Assembly (NCBI GenBank): GCA_020186115.1
Contig: WSYJ01000176.1
Coordinates: 1-64,000 of the forward strand
Source: Histomonas meleagridis
Lineage: Eukaryota > Parabasalia > Tritrichomonadida > Dientamoebidae
DNA: 64,000 nt
Direction of reading: 5' to 3'
The notes beneath the pieces are model-generated. The model saw nothing but the letters and a program-made list of their open reading frames with translations, searched no databases and had not been told where the DNA came from. A program made the translations under genes and the position numbers. Below, piece by piece: positions 22,161 through 31,698 of the stretch; the stretch's first letter is position 1, and the number at the start of each line of letters is the position of its first letter.

Positions 22161-24335
22161 ATGGGAAAAACACGTGCATACAAGCACCGTCTTGATAAAT
22201 ATTATCACCTTGCACATGCTGTTGGTTATAGATCACGCGCTGCTTTCAAGCTCATTCAACTAAACCAACAATTCGACTTCTTAAGCAATTCTCATTGTTG
22301 TTTAGATCTCTGCGCTGCACCAGGTGGTTGGTCACAAGTAGCTGCAAAGTATATGCCACCAGATTCGATGATTATTTCAATTGATTTATCACCAATACGC
22401 CCAATTCCACGTGTAACAACCCTTCAAGCAGATATTTTATCTCCAAAAACTCATGCAAAAGTAAGAAAACTTATACAGGGCAATAGAGCTGATCTGATTC
22501 TAAACGATGGTGCACCAAATGTTGGTGCTGCATGGATAACAGATTCCACCAATCAACTTGATTTATGTTTAGCATCTGTTAAATTCTCAACGTTATTCTT
22601 AAGGAAAGGCGGTACCTTTGTTACAAAAGTTTTTCGTTCCGAGCACTATAATTCTCTTTTATGGGTTTTAAATCAATTTTTTGAACAAGTCATTCCCACT
22701 AAACCAAAAGCCTCACGTGACTCCTCTGCTGAGTTGTTCATAGTTTGCAAAGATTATAAAGCGCCAACTGTCATTGATCCACGGCTTCTAGATCCTCAAT
22801 ATGTATTTACAGATTTAGATGAATTAACTGCCAAAGCAGCTCCAAATGCTCAACTTACGACCTCTACTGCTATGGACTTCACTGAATGCACTGTATCTGA
22901 CTTCTTAAAGGCAGAAAAGCCACTTGACATTTTGGACGTAATAAACGTTCTCAAGTTTGATAACGGTCCCCTTGGAACAGCTGCTGCTTCTCACCCAGCA
23001 ACAACAGCAGAAATCAAAGAACTCTGCAAGGACATTAAAGTTCTTGGCCGTGCTGATCGTAAAGTTCTTCTTAAGTGGCGACGTACAATGCGTGAAGCAT
23101 TAATCAAAGGTACTGAAATCCAAGAGCCAGCGGAAGATATTGATAGCGATGACATTGGTTCTGATGAGGAAATTAAACAAGCGCTTGAAACAATACGTCA
23201 AAAACGTCGTAAAGAAGAAAAAGCAGAACGTAAACGAAGAGAAAAGCTCAGAGTCCAACTATTAAAGCGTCTTCAAAAGAACACTGAAAACAAGCCAGTT
23301 AATGCTGATATGTTAGATCCACAAATACGATATGGAAAAATATATACACCAGATATACCCGAAGAAGAAGAAGATCCAAACAAAACATATGAACAAATAA
23401 TGGAAGAAAACATTGATTATTATGAGGCACACAAAGATAAAACTCCAATTTCAAATGATGAAGATGGAGTATATATTGGACCCGTCAAATTTGCACGTCA
23501 TGTTGAAATAGTTGAACCAGAAGAACCAACTCAAGTTAAATCCAAGAAATGGTTTAGCCAGTCCATATTTAACGAAGATGATGACGATGAATATAGTTCT
23601 GCTGTTGATGAAGATGAAAACAATGACAAAGAAGAAGTAGAAAGTGAAGAAGTAGAAACAGAAGCCGAAGAAGAAGCTCAAGAAAAAGCTGCGCAAGTAG
23701 CCGAAGAAGAATCATCGAAACTTATGGGACAAACAAGTAAAGATTTTGATGCAACTGCGTACAAAATGGCGAAAGAATTATTGTTACATCCTAATCGTCG
23801 CCAAGATATAATTAATGATTCATTTAATAAGTATTTACATGATGACGGAGATATCCCTGAATGGTTTGCGAGTGATGAAAAACGTTATAATAGGCCAATG
23901 ATACCTTTGTCGAAAGATGATGTATTAGCATGGAGACAACATATGAGAGATATTAATCAAGTTGCAACGAAAAGAGTAATCGAAGCACGCGCAAGGAAGA
24001 AGAAGAAGGCTCTTCAAAGAATGAAATCTCTTCAAGAAAAAGCAGATGAAATCGCTGAAAAAGAAGGGCTCAACGAAAGATCAAAGCTCAGAATTATGGA
24101 AAGAATATTCGAAAGGGGAATGAAATCAATGAAACCTGCGCCAAAAGTTGTGGTAACGCAGAAAAGAGATGCAGGAAGACCAAACTTACCAAAAGGTGTA
24201 TCATCGGGAAGAGTGAAAATTGTCGATAAGAGATTTAAGAAGGATTTGAGAGGGCAAAAGGCTTCCGCAAAGAGAACTGAAGGAGGATTCCAAAGAAAGA
24301 AGAAATCCGTTTATAGACACTCAAGGAAAAAGTAA
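22161..24335 (+). CDS. SPB1: SPB1, AdoMet-dependent rRNA 2'-O-methyltransferase
   Basis: This 724-residue nucleolar enzyme is predicted to methylate 2'-O positions of large-subunit rRNA (27S pre-rRNA) and to be required for 60S maturation. The start is placed at MGKTRAYKHRLDKYYHLA, which is where the family begins; an in-frame ATG at 22119 adds 14 unrelated residues. The FtsJ domain has the SAM-binding CLDLCAAPGGW (47-57) and the K-D-K-E tetrad: K30, D116 in LILNDGAPNVG, K156 in FVTKVFRS, and E191 in SSAELFIVCK. A charged, coiled-coil middle (about 350-570) leads to the Spb1_C domain (about 580-724) with IPEWFASDEK and a basic RFKKDLRGQKASAKR tail. It is complete and undisturbed. Confidence 0.95.
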   Translation: MGKTRAYKHRLDKYYHLAHAVGYRSRAAFKLIQLNQQFDFLSNSHCCLDLCAAPGGWSQVAAKYMPPDSMIISIDLSPIRPIPRVTTLQADILSPKTHAKVRKLIQGNRADLILNDGAPNVGAAWITDSTNQLDLCLASVKFSTLFLRKGGTFVTKVFRSEHYNSLLWVLNQFFEQVIPTKPKASRDSSAELFIVCKDYKAPTVIDPRLLDPQYVFTDLDELTAKAAPNAQLTTSTAMDFTECTVSDFLKAEKPLDILDVINVLKFDNGPLGTAAASHPATTAEIKELCKDIKVLGRADRKVLLKWRRTMREALIKGTEIQEPAEDIDSDDIGSDEEIKQALETIRQKRRKEEKAERKRREKLRVQLLKRLQKNTENKPVNADMLDPQIRYGKIYTPDIPEEEEDPNKTYEQIMEENIDYYEAHKDKTPISNDEDGVYIGPVKFARHVEIVEPEEPTQVKSKKWFSQSIFNEDDDDEYSSAVDEDENNDKEEVESEEVETEAEEEAQEKAAQVAEEESSKLMGQTSKDFDATAYKMAKELLLHPNRRQDIINDSFNKYLHDDGDIPEWFASDEKRYNRPMIPLSKDDVLAWRQHMRDINQVATKRVIEARARKKKKALQRMKSLQEKADEIAEKEGLNERSKLRIMERIFERGMKSMKPAPKVVVTQKRDAGRPNLPKGVSSGRVKIVDKRFKKDLRGQKASAKRTEGGFQRKKKSVYRHSRKK

Positions 24336-25129
24336 TAGAAATGATAATAATAAATTTGATAATAATATCTTAAAGTTTAAATGTGTGTTCTCGAATGAAA
24401 AAATAATTTTTATTTGTTTGGCTGTAGTTAAATAAACTAAACTTTATTTTTGGATTTTTTTATGATCGATTAAAACTTAAATGGACCCTATTTATATTAA
24501 CTAATAATAAATAATATTAATATACATTATGAATATATAATATATATTATCAATATTCAATAAGAATGAAAGACTGTTAAATGAGGGAGGAAAAAAAACT
24601 CAAAATTTAATAAAATTGATAAATAACATTTATTTAGTTTAATTTATTGTATTAACGATGAAATATTGATTAGTAATGAAGTCTGGAATATTTTTCAAAT
24701 ATAAAATTATTTCTTCGATGAAGCTATATTTTTTGGAGTTCAAATTTCAAGAACCTTCAGGTACAGGTTCAGGCACATGATCTTGGAATTTTTGGACCCC
24801 AAAAACCTTTATTAAAGTTTTATTATTATAATAATAACATCAACGGATTAAATCAAAATTTTAGAAGTATAGTTCAAATCGTTAGCGAAAAGTGCATAAA
24901 GAATAGAATAAATTATGAAAGATTATCAAATATTAACGAAAGATAACAAATTGAGCAGCATAAAGACATCATTGAGAAAGATAAGAGATGCCTTGAAAAA
25001 TCCCCATAACATACAAACTTTTGGATGCTTGATCAAGCATTTCTTCGGTAGTTCCCACTTTCCATAAACTATAGAATACCCAAACAAAAAAACCGTCACA
25101 AATTTTACATCAGCTGATTATCCCTTGTA
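24336..25129. other. intergenic gap
   Basis: About 790 bases without a supported gene. It is AT-rich, with short runs and a TTCAGGTACAGGTTCAGGCAC direct-repeat-like patch near 24757. CCCACTTTCC lies about 70 bases before the next gene. Confidence 0.4.
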
Positions 25130-26290
25130 ATGGGAAATACTTTTACAAGGAAAAATATCACATTATTCTGCGTATTTTTAATTACAGCTCTTTTTTTATT
25201 CTATATATTATTTATGAGGAGAACATTTGTACGAAATAATACTCGAATTCCATTTATGTTGTCTTCAACTTTAAACACATCTCTCAAACGATATGTTGAA
25301 ACATTACCATCAAGAAGTACAATGTTTGTTACTGGTCCTTATGAAAGTGGAAAATCTCAAACTCTTAATTTACTTGCAGAAGATCTTTTTACTAAACAAC
25401 GCCTTGTTTTAAATCTTGATGCATTTAAATTCCCAACTGAAGTTGAGTTCATTTCGCACCTTAAAACATCTCTTCTTGATGGTCTTCTTAAACTTCGTCC
25501 ATATTTATCAGCAGATATCCTTAAAGCTCTTAATCCAAAAAGCGTGAACAAATCAATTGCCTATCCACTAGGTCTTGACCCTCAACTTGGTCAAACATAT
25601 CTTCGGATATCAAAATCCATTGATCAAATTCTTAACAAAGACAATACGATTTCCACTTATGGCATCTATAACTTCTTTTCTGTACTTCACAGCTTCGCCG
25701 ACACCATTCGCCCGGTCATATTTTTACATTCAGGCGATACACTAATTAACACATCACTTTACCAAATCATTTCTTCTTCACTTTCTCGCAAAAACCTCTA
25801 TACAAACTTTGTTCCCACTGTTATAGAGCTTCGTAATTCATTAATTCTTAATAACATTTCGCATCTTTCGTCATTAAACACTATTCGAATTGCATCTTCC
25901 CAAGATTTTAACGAAACAGCATTCGAAGTTCTCATTCGCTCTAAGATATTTAGTGCGTATGAACTTCGGAGAGTTTCTACGCGACTTGGCGCACACGGAG
26001 GTGCACTTGCACATGTTTATGAGGACTTAAAGTTCGGCGTAAACATTGACGATTCAATTGAGCATGAAGAAAATAGAATTAATGAAATAGTAAACAATGC
26101 TTTGACAAGAGCTGTGAGAAAATCGCAGCTCGTACAGAAGCTATGTAAAAGTTCTGATGGTGCTTTTGCTGGTGATATGGCGGATGTAACAAATTTGAAG
26201 AAATTGTTTGAAAAAGGACTTTTGTATACTGATGAAAAAATGCGCACAAAAGTTGCAAATAAAGCTGTAATGAAAGCATTGTGCACATAA
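25130..26290 (+). CDS. membrane-anchored P-loop ATPase
   Basis: A 386-residue protein that starts at ATG. A hydrophobic segment at residues 10-29 (TLFCVFLITALFLFYILFM) followed by MRRTF looks like an N-terminal signal anchor with the rest cytosolic or matrix-side. A Walker A motif, GPYESGKSQTLN (69-80), is followed by a likely Walker B strand in RPVIFLHSGDTL near residue 200, where the acidic residue is displaced. The later part is helical. The organisation resembles archaeal-type or RNA12-like AAA/P-loop ATPases, but I cannot name the family. It is intact and lies between SPB1 and an LRR gene on the same strand, with no sign of co-transcription. Confidence 0.6.
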   Translation: MGNTFTRKNITLFCVFLITALFLFYILFMRRTFVRNNTRIPFMLSSTLNTSLKRYVETLPSRSTMFVTGPYESGKSQTLNLLAEDLFTKQRLVLNLDAFKFPTEVEFISHLKTSLLDGLLKLRPYLSADILKALNPKSVNKSIAYPLGLDPQLGQTYLRISKSIDQILNKDNTISTYGIYNFFSVLHSFADTIRPVIFLHSGDTLINTSLYQIISSSLSRKNLYTNFVPTVIELRNSLILNNISHLSSLNTIRIASSQDFNETAFEVLIRSKIFSAYELRRVSTRLGAHGGALAHVYEDLKFGVNIDDSIEHEENRINEIVNNALTRAVRKSQLVQKLCKSSDGAFAGDMADVTNLKKLFEKGLLYTDEKMRTKVANKAVMKALCT

Positions 26291-26797
26291 ATAAAATGGA
26301 TATGGTTTAAAATTGGTATAATATTATATGAAAAGTTTTAGTTTTTGGCTTAACCACATCTTAATAGTTCTGTTTTGGAGAACTATTAAAAGTTTGGGTA
26401 AACTCTTAATTCCTAATGTACTCATGATTTTAAAATATCATTCTTATAGACCGCTTAACATCTATTTTAATTGGGATTACTGCAAAAAAAATAATGTATA
26501 ATCAACAAAATTGAATCTATCGTACTCTCAAAAAGATCTAAATACAATTATTTTGCTTACAAAATTATCATTAATGACCCCCTGATCATTAAAAAACCCA
26601 TTTTTTTTTTTTTTGAAAAATTTCAAAATACACCATTAACTTAATTAACACTAGCTTTTTAAACTACGGGATAATTTTTTGGAAAATGTAACAGGAAAGT
26701 GAGTCAGCCTTAAACTGAATTGTGAAAAATCGATTCTTTTATTCACTTCAAAGTTCTTCTTTAGCCAATGACACTTTTTAAATAAGCATTTAGAGAA
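26291..26797. other. intergenic gap with upstream motif
   Basis: No gene is visible. A 14-base T tract lies near 26600. CACTTTTT at 26772-26779 is about 20 bases before the LRR gene start and resembles boxes before other genes here. Confidence 0.4.
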
Positions 26798-28471
26798 ATG
26801 GAGAAAAAACGTTTTCAACAAATCATTCTCCTTCTTCGTCGAAATGACCCAATCATTAATTCTCTTAACATGTCTTCCATTAAGTTAACAGATGAGATGA
26901 CATCTGATTTAATCAGCGCTTTTCAAGAAAATCAATTTATCTCGAAAATAGTCCTACAAAAAAACGAACTATCTGCCACATCCATTCGAAAGATCTTTAA
27001 TCTTCTCTCTACCAATCCCAAAATCACATATTTTGAAATCAATAATAATTCCATCGATGATGATTCAATTCAATTTTTATCCAATATTCTGAAGGGCATG
27101 CCACCTAATCGAGAACCAATTTCACTTATTCTTAGACAAAATACATTTGGACCTACTGGTGCCAAATATCTTGCTTCAGCTCTTGAAGCTAATGCTCCTA
27201 TTCATTATCTTGACCTTCGTGAGAACAGTGGTATCAAAGACAAAGGTATTGAAGACATAGCACTTTCACTTTCCAATAATACTATTCTCACAGGCATTGA
27301 TCTTATCAAATGTGGATGTGACCAACTTGGAGCAGATGCATTAGCACGAGCTCTTATGAGTAACCATACTATGTTAACATTACTTCTCCAAGATCCACTT
27401 AGTAATGGCGCGATTGATTCACTTGGAAGTCTTTTATCAGATCCGAAATGTTCTCTTCAAACACTTTACTTGTGGAAATGTCAACTTAATCAAGAATCAC
27501 TTGAATTATTATGTCGAAGTCTTCGTAGTAACACATCCTTACAAACTCTTGCGTTATCATATAATTTTATCAATGATAATGCAGCGATATATATCAGCGA
27601 TATGATATATCGGAACAAGTCATTAACGAAATTACAACTTGGTGCGAATCGATTTAATCCTCCATCAGCAGGATTCTTTGGTGTAGCATTAGCAAAAAAC
27701 GACACATTAAAATTTCTTGATTTATCACGTAATTCATTACGTTCTGTTGGAGTATGGCCATTAGCAGTTGCGTTATTAAATAACAAAACACTTGAAACAC
27801 TTGATTTAAGATATAATATGATTGATCCCGAAGGAATTAATTTCTTTTGTGAATTAATTTCGGGGAATTCTGCAATTAATGTATTAAAACTTAGCGGAAA
27901 TAATTTTAATGATGAATCGATTTCTTTATTAGCTAAAAAACTTGCGCGTAACACAACAATAAAAGAAATAGAATTAAATGAAGTTGGAATGACATCAGTT
28001 AGTTTCGCTGCTTTATGTAATGCATTACAAATGAATAATACATTACAAAGAATATCTTTAAATAAGAATAACTTAACTGCAAATGCACTTGCGGCTTTTG
28101 CTAATTTATTAAAGGTAAATACTTCATTGTTGTTCGTGGGAATGTCTGAATGTGAAATCGATGATTGTGGTGCTATGTATATAGCTGAAGGAATCACTTC
28201 GAATTCTTCATTAAACGAATTGGATTTGTCGAAAAATCGAATTTTCGTGGATGGAATTAGAGCGATTTCTGACGCTGTAATGGGAAATTATTCACTCATG
28301 AAAATTAACTTAAAGAATAACCCGTTCATAAGCGTCGAGCAATCAAATTATAACGATTGTCATTACAATGGAGATATTGCTGATTTCTTGGAAAGAAATA
28401 ATTATTATTTGCATAATTTGTTGATGAAGGATATGGGAGAATTGGCAAAGGAAAAGTGCTTTTATACTTAA
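26798..28471 (+). CDS. RNase-inhibitor-type leucine-rich repeat protein
   Basis: This 557-residue protein is built almost entirely of 28-29-residue LRRs of the ribonuclease-inhibitor (RI) class. Repeats include LDLRENSGIKDKGIEDIA, LDLSRNSLRSVG, LDLRYNMIDPEGI, LKLSGNNFNDESI and LDLSKNRIFVDGI. Such horseshoe proteins bind other proteins; NLRC3-, RNH1- and RanGAP-like family members share the fold. There is no signal peptide, NACHT domain or transmembrane segment, so it is probably cytosolic. RanGAP catalytic features cannot be claimed. It is intact, and very different in repeat type from the BspA scrap at 20.2-20.6 kb. Confidence 0.85.
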   Translation: MEKKRFQQIILLLRRNDPIINSLNMSSIKLTDEMTSDLISAFQENQFISKIVLQKNELSATSIRKIFNLLSTNPKITYFEINNNSIDDDSIQFLSNILKGMPPNREPISLILRQNTFGPTGAKYLASALEANAPIHYLDLRENSGIKDKGIEDIALSLSNNTILTGIDLIKCGCDQLGADALARALMSNHTMLTLLLQDPLSNGAIDSLGSLLSDPKCSLQTLYLWKCQLNQESLELLCRSLRSNTSLQTLALSYNFINDNAAIYISDMIYRNKSLTKLQLGANRFNPPSAGFFGVALAKNDTLKFLDLSRNSLRSVGVWPLAVALLNNKTLETLDLRYNMIDPEGINFFCELISGNSAINVLKLSGNNFNDESISLLAKKLARNTTIKEIELNEVGMTSVSFAALCNALQMNNTLQRISLNKNNLTANALAAFANLLKVNTSLLFVGMSECEIDDCGAMYIAEGITSNSSLNELDLSKNRIFVDGIRAISDAVMGNYSLMKINLKNNPFISVEQSNYNDCHYNGDIADFLERNNYYLHNLLMKDMGELAKEKCFYT

Positions 28472-29033
28472 TTGGAAAATTTACAATAGAAAAAGAATGT
28501 GTGAATTATTTTTTTATTAAAAATTAATTAATTGTTTTTCTTTATAAAAAATTTTTAGTGACTAATCAAACGACATTTCTTGTTGAGGGAAAACGAGTTT
28601 TATTCATCTTTAATTATTTATATAGTAATAATAATAATATTTTATTTTAATTTATATTCTTATTAATCAATATCACAATATGTTATATTCTTAATTATTC
28701 ATTAAGGAAAGAAAAAACAATAGAAGAAAAAAAAAAGCTAAAAGAAAAAGAAATCTTTATAATCAAAAAAAAAAACATCAAAAACATTAATTGAGTTGGT
28801 TGTTATAATATTTGTGAATGCTCCATGGAGAAACATAAATTGTGTTAACTATCTCACTAATGAAGCTAAAATATTTTAAATGAATATACAATAACATTCT
28901 GTATGTGATGCTTAAAATCTCGAGAAGCCAGATATGAACTCAAAAAGTTGGGATTAATCGAACAAATCCAAATATAACAAATAAAGATAATAATGAAAAT
29001 TTTAATATATCAATCATTACTAAAGAAAGAAAT
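28472..29033. other. convergent intergenic region
   Basis: A gap between the ends of the LRR gene (plus) and the Myb gene (minus). It is AT-rich with A tracts. I see no terminator-like structure or gene. Confidence 0.4.
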
Positions 29034-29648
29034 TCAAGCATTTCCAGAAGGAGCTCCAACTTCATTTTTCTGGATCGAATCTATTTGTGCTTCAGGTGTA
29101 ACACTTCCAGCTTGAACAACTGGTAAAACAATAGGTGTCATTTCATTTTGAGGTGGACCTTCATTGATCAATGCATGTGAAATTTCTGGGTTATCAATTT
29201 CTGAGAATGGATGTATTTTGGACTGTTGTAGAACTCCTACATTAGAGTTTGTTTCTGTGTTAGCTTCGTTTACAAGTTTATTTTCATTCTTTGAGTTGAT
29301 CTTTTTCCAATTTCGTTGAAGCTTATTCCAATGATTTTTGATATTAATGTCTGTTCGGCCTGGAAAGAATTTAACCAATGCAGCCCATTTTTTACCAAAT
29401 AAAGTGGTCAATTGCATTAGGTTTTTATCTTCTTCAAGTGTCCAACTAGCATGAACTACATCAGGTGAAAGATAGTGTTTCCAACGATCACGACACTGAC
29501 GAGGTGTTCTATTATTAAGCATACTTGCAAGAAGATCCCATTGTTTAGCTCCATGCTGATTAACAAACTCTTGAATTTGTAAGTCTTCTTCTGCTGTAAA
29601 TTTTCTTTTTTGACGTTTGGGTTTTGCTTGTGCTTCGTTGTTTTGCAT
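29034..29648 (-). CDS. two-repeat Myb DNA-binding protein
   Basis: A 204-residue protein that starts with MQNNEAQ and a basic stretch (KPKRQKRK, 9-16). Myb repeat 1 (about 17-62) has F17 in place of the usual first Trp, then W37 and W56 in RDRWKHYL. Repeat 2 (about 67-113) has W69, W88 and W107 in IKNHWNKLQRNW. The Q/N-rich tail (115-204) has no motif. This matches trichomonad R2R3 Myb factors, some of which bind promoter and initiator-associated Myb sites. It is transcribed divergently from PSF2 across 570 bases. Confidence 0.9.
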   Translation of the reverse strand: MQNNEAQAKPKRQKRKFTAEEDLQIQEFVNQHGAKQWDLLASMLNNRTPRQCRDRWKHYLSPDVVHASWTLEEDKNLMQLTTLFGKKWAALVKFFPGRTDINIKNHWNKLQRNWKKINSKNENKLVNEANTETNSNVGVLQQSKIHPFSEIDNPEISHALINEGPPQNEMTPIVLPVVQAGSVTPEAQIDSIQKNEVGAPSGNA

Positions 29649-30218
29649 CGAACAAGAAATCCTCCACTAACTATGTTTGAATTTTGCCGGGAAATAGAAA
29701 CCACCTTTTGAAGAAAAGTATGGATCCTATTAATCGAATTGTCTTATTACAAATTTCAAATATTATATTAATTATTAAAGAAAAATTATTATTGTTTTTT
29801 TATATTATAATCATTTTATTTTTGAAATAAATTTTAAATCGAGATATTCATATTTGTATTTTCATTTTTTTCAATTAAAAATTATCGAAAACAGTTTTTC
29901 GAATTAACAACGATCAAAACAGAGCAGTGCTAACGTATTCTTAACGTACTATTATTTATATAATGCGAGTTGGAATGGAAGAATAAATTTATCTCGTGCA
30001 AATCATGATGATATTATTTATAGTTTTATATAAATGATAGATGCAACTATGTATATATCGTATATATTTATTCTATCAAAATCGTATGACGATCGCTACA
30101 CGATGGTAGCATCAATATGTTTTCTGTGTCTTCTGATCGTTTTTTTCTGTTGTGAGAAAATATTCGTACGTTATTTTTATTGACAAAGTCTGTCTAATAA
30201 TTAATTAACTAAAAGTAA
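29649..30218. promoter_or_regulatory. divergent promoter region (Myb / PSF2)
   Basis: This 570-base AT-rich spacer lies between two divergent starts, so it must hold both promoters. I find no decisive initiator or TATA-like element. CGTATATAT and CGTATATTT stretches near 30060 and an ACGATCGCTACACGATGG patch near 30089 are the only compositional features. Confidence 0.4.
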
Positions 30219-30770
30219 ATGAACCAATCCTGGGTTCCAGAAGAGATAAATTTTATCGCTGAAGAAAAAGTTTTTATTACTATATCCCCTCATTTTACTT
30301 CTCCAAAAATTCATTTTCTGTCTGGAAGTTATGGTCCATTTGAAGCTGGAATTCCAGTCAAAGTTCCAATGTGGCTTGCATTTTTTTTACAAAGCAGTAA
30401 ATCTTGCACACTTATACCGCCTAAATGGATTACAACTTCTTATCTCAATAAACTTAAAAAAAATGAACGAGAAAATAAATTTTCGCTTACAAAAATGCCA
30501 AACCATTACATGGAAATTAGTTTCGCCTTCTTTATTAAGGCTCCTTCTCTTATTCCTGATCTTGATGCAGTTCGAAGTATCATTGAAGACATTTGGATGA
30601 TAAGAATTGAGAAACTTCGAAGCTCAATTATAGCAAATAGTAGTGATATAAATGATAATTTTGAAATGTCAAATATCACACAGATGGAATTACATATGTT
30701 TAGAGAACCTGTTTCAAGAATCACTGAACTCCTCACATCAATGAATATGCTTTCGCAGCCTCTTGTATGA
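30219..30770 (+). CDS. PSF2: GINS complex subunit PSF2
   Basis: This 183-residue protein is a subunit of the GINS tetramer, which with Cdc45 and MCM2-7 forms the replicative CMG helicase in the nucleus. The N-terminal B domain carries EEINFIAEEKVFITISPHF (8-26), LSGSYGPFEAG (34-44) and VPMWLAFFLQ (49-58), then PPKWI (67-71). The A-domain helices follow with KMPNHYMEISFAFF, PDLDAVRSIIEDIW and RIEKL. These match the Psf2 signature of I-x-P-x-F, YGPF, VPLWLA and P-x-x-W. The length is near the usual 180-200 residues. It is intact, and the start is the first ATG. Confidence 0.9.
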   Translation: MNQSWVPEEINFIAEEKVFITISPHFTSPKIHFLSGSYGPFEAGIPVKVPMWLAFFLQSSKSCTLIPPKWITTSYLNKLKKNERENKFSLTKMPNHYMEISFAFFIKAPSLIPDLDAVRSIIEDIWMIRIEKLRSSIIANSSDINDNFEMSNITQMELHMFREPVSRITELLTSMNMLSQPLV

Positions 30771-31698
30771 ATGTCTTTAAATAAAAAATATACTAATCAA
30801 TGACTTTTATAAAAGGAAAAAATACGAGGAAAAGTTCTTTTATCTTTTCAAGTTTTTGACAAAACGTAAATATAATGTTGTTACAAATTATTTTAATATG
30901 TTGATGCAATTGCAAATGAATTTACTGTATCGAATTTTAATATAATGATGACTAGTCATTTTTAGTATTTTATTGTGATGAGCGATAGTATTAATATAAT
31001 GATAATAATGAAATCATATATATATTATCTTGATTAATTTTAATATCAGTTCAATTTTGTAATTTTAAATTATATATTTAGCCAAAATTTGCTAAATTAT
31101 AGCTGGAATACATTATTTAATATTTTACTATTTAAAGTGTTTCATATTAATATTATCTAAAGTCAAAATTTTTGGATGCAAAATTTCAAGCAAGTGTTAT
31201 TCTTGGAAAGAGCCTGCTGGCATATAAGATCAAATACTCTAATTTCACAAATTTATTGAAATATTCATTTTGGAAAAATAAACTATCATAGTTTAATACT
31301 AAATATAATTTTTATATATTTTATTGTATAAATATATATAATATATTATATATAATATTTGATTATTTTTTTTAATGATATTTATGTATTAAAGTGGTAA
31401 CATTAAAATTAATGAAATATAACATAAGAATATATTTTTAAACAACTATAGCATTCTCTTATTGACTTATTGAAGTGAAAACTATAATATTACAAAAATC
31501 ATAAAAAAAATTACCATTATACTTAATAGAGAATACTTATTTTAATCTTTTGATTGTATTAAAAAATGGACTGTTGTTATTTTTTAAGTCACCTTGTAGA
31601 TTCAGAAAGTTTACTAACTAATAATAAGTTTAATATATCAAAAAGTGCCACTTTTCTTCTAACACATGAAGAACAAAAAGTGACATCCATTAAGACAA
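30771..31698. other. intergenic gap
   Basis: About 930 bases of very AT-rich sequence, including AT dinucleotide runs near 31320-31360. AAAAAGTG boxes occur at 31640-31647 (next to CACTTTT in inverted orientation) and 31675-31682, the latter 16 bases before the next start. No gene is supported. Confidence 0.4.

Noticed and set aside
23451-23696. Phe-rich minus-strand frame in SPB1
   Set aside because: Antisense of the acidic/lysine-rich region (GAA and AAA codons read as TTC and TTT).
27490-28197. Long 235-codon minus-strand frame opposite the LRR gene
   Set aside because: Mirror of the repetitive LRR codons; no domain, and the plus frame is clearly the gene.
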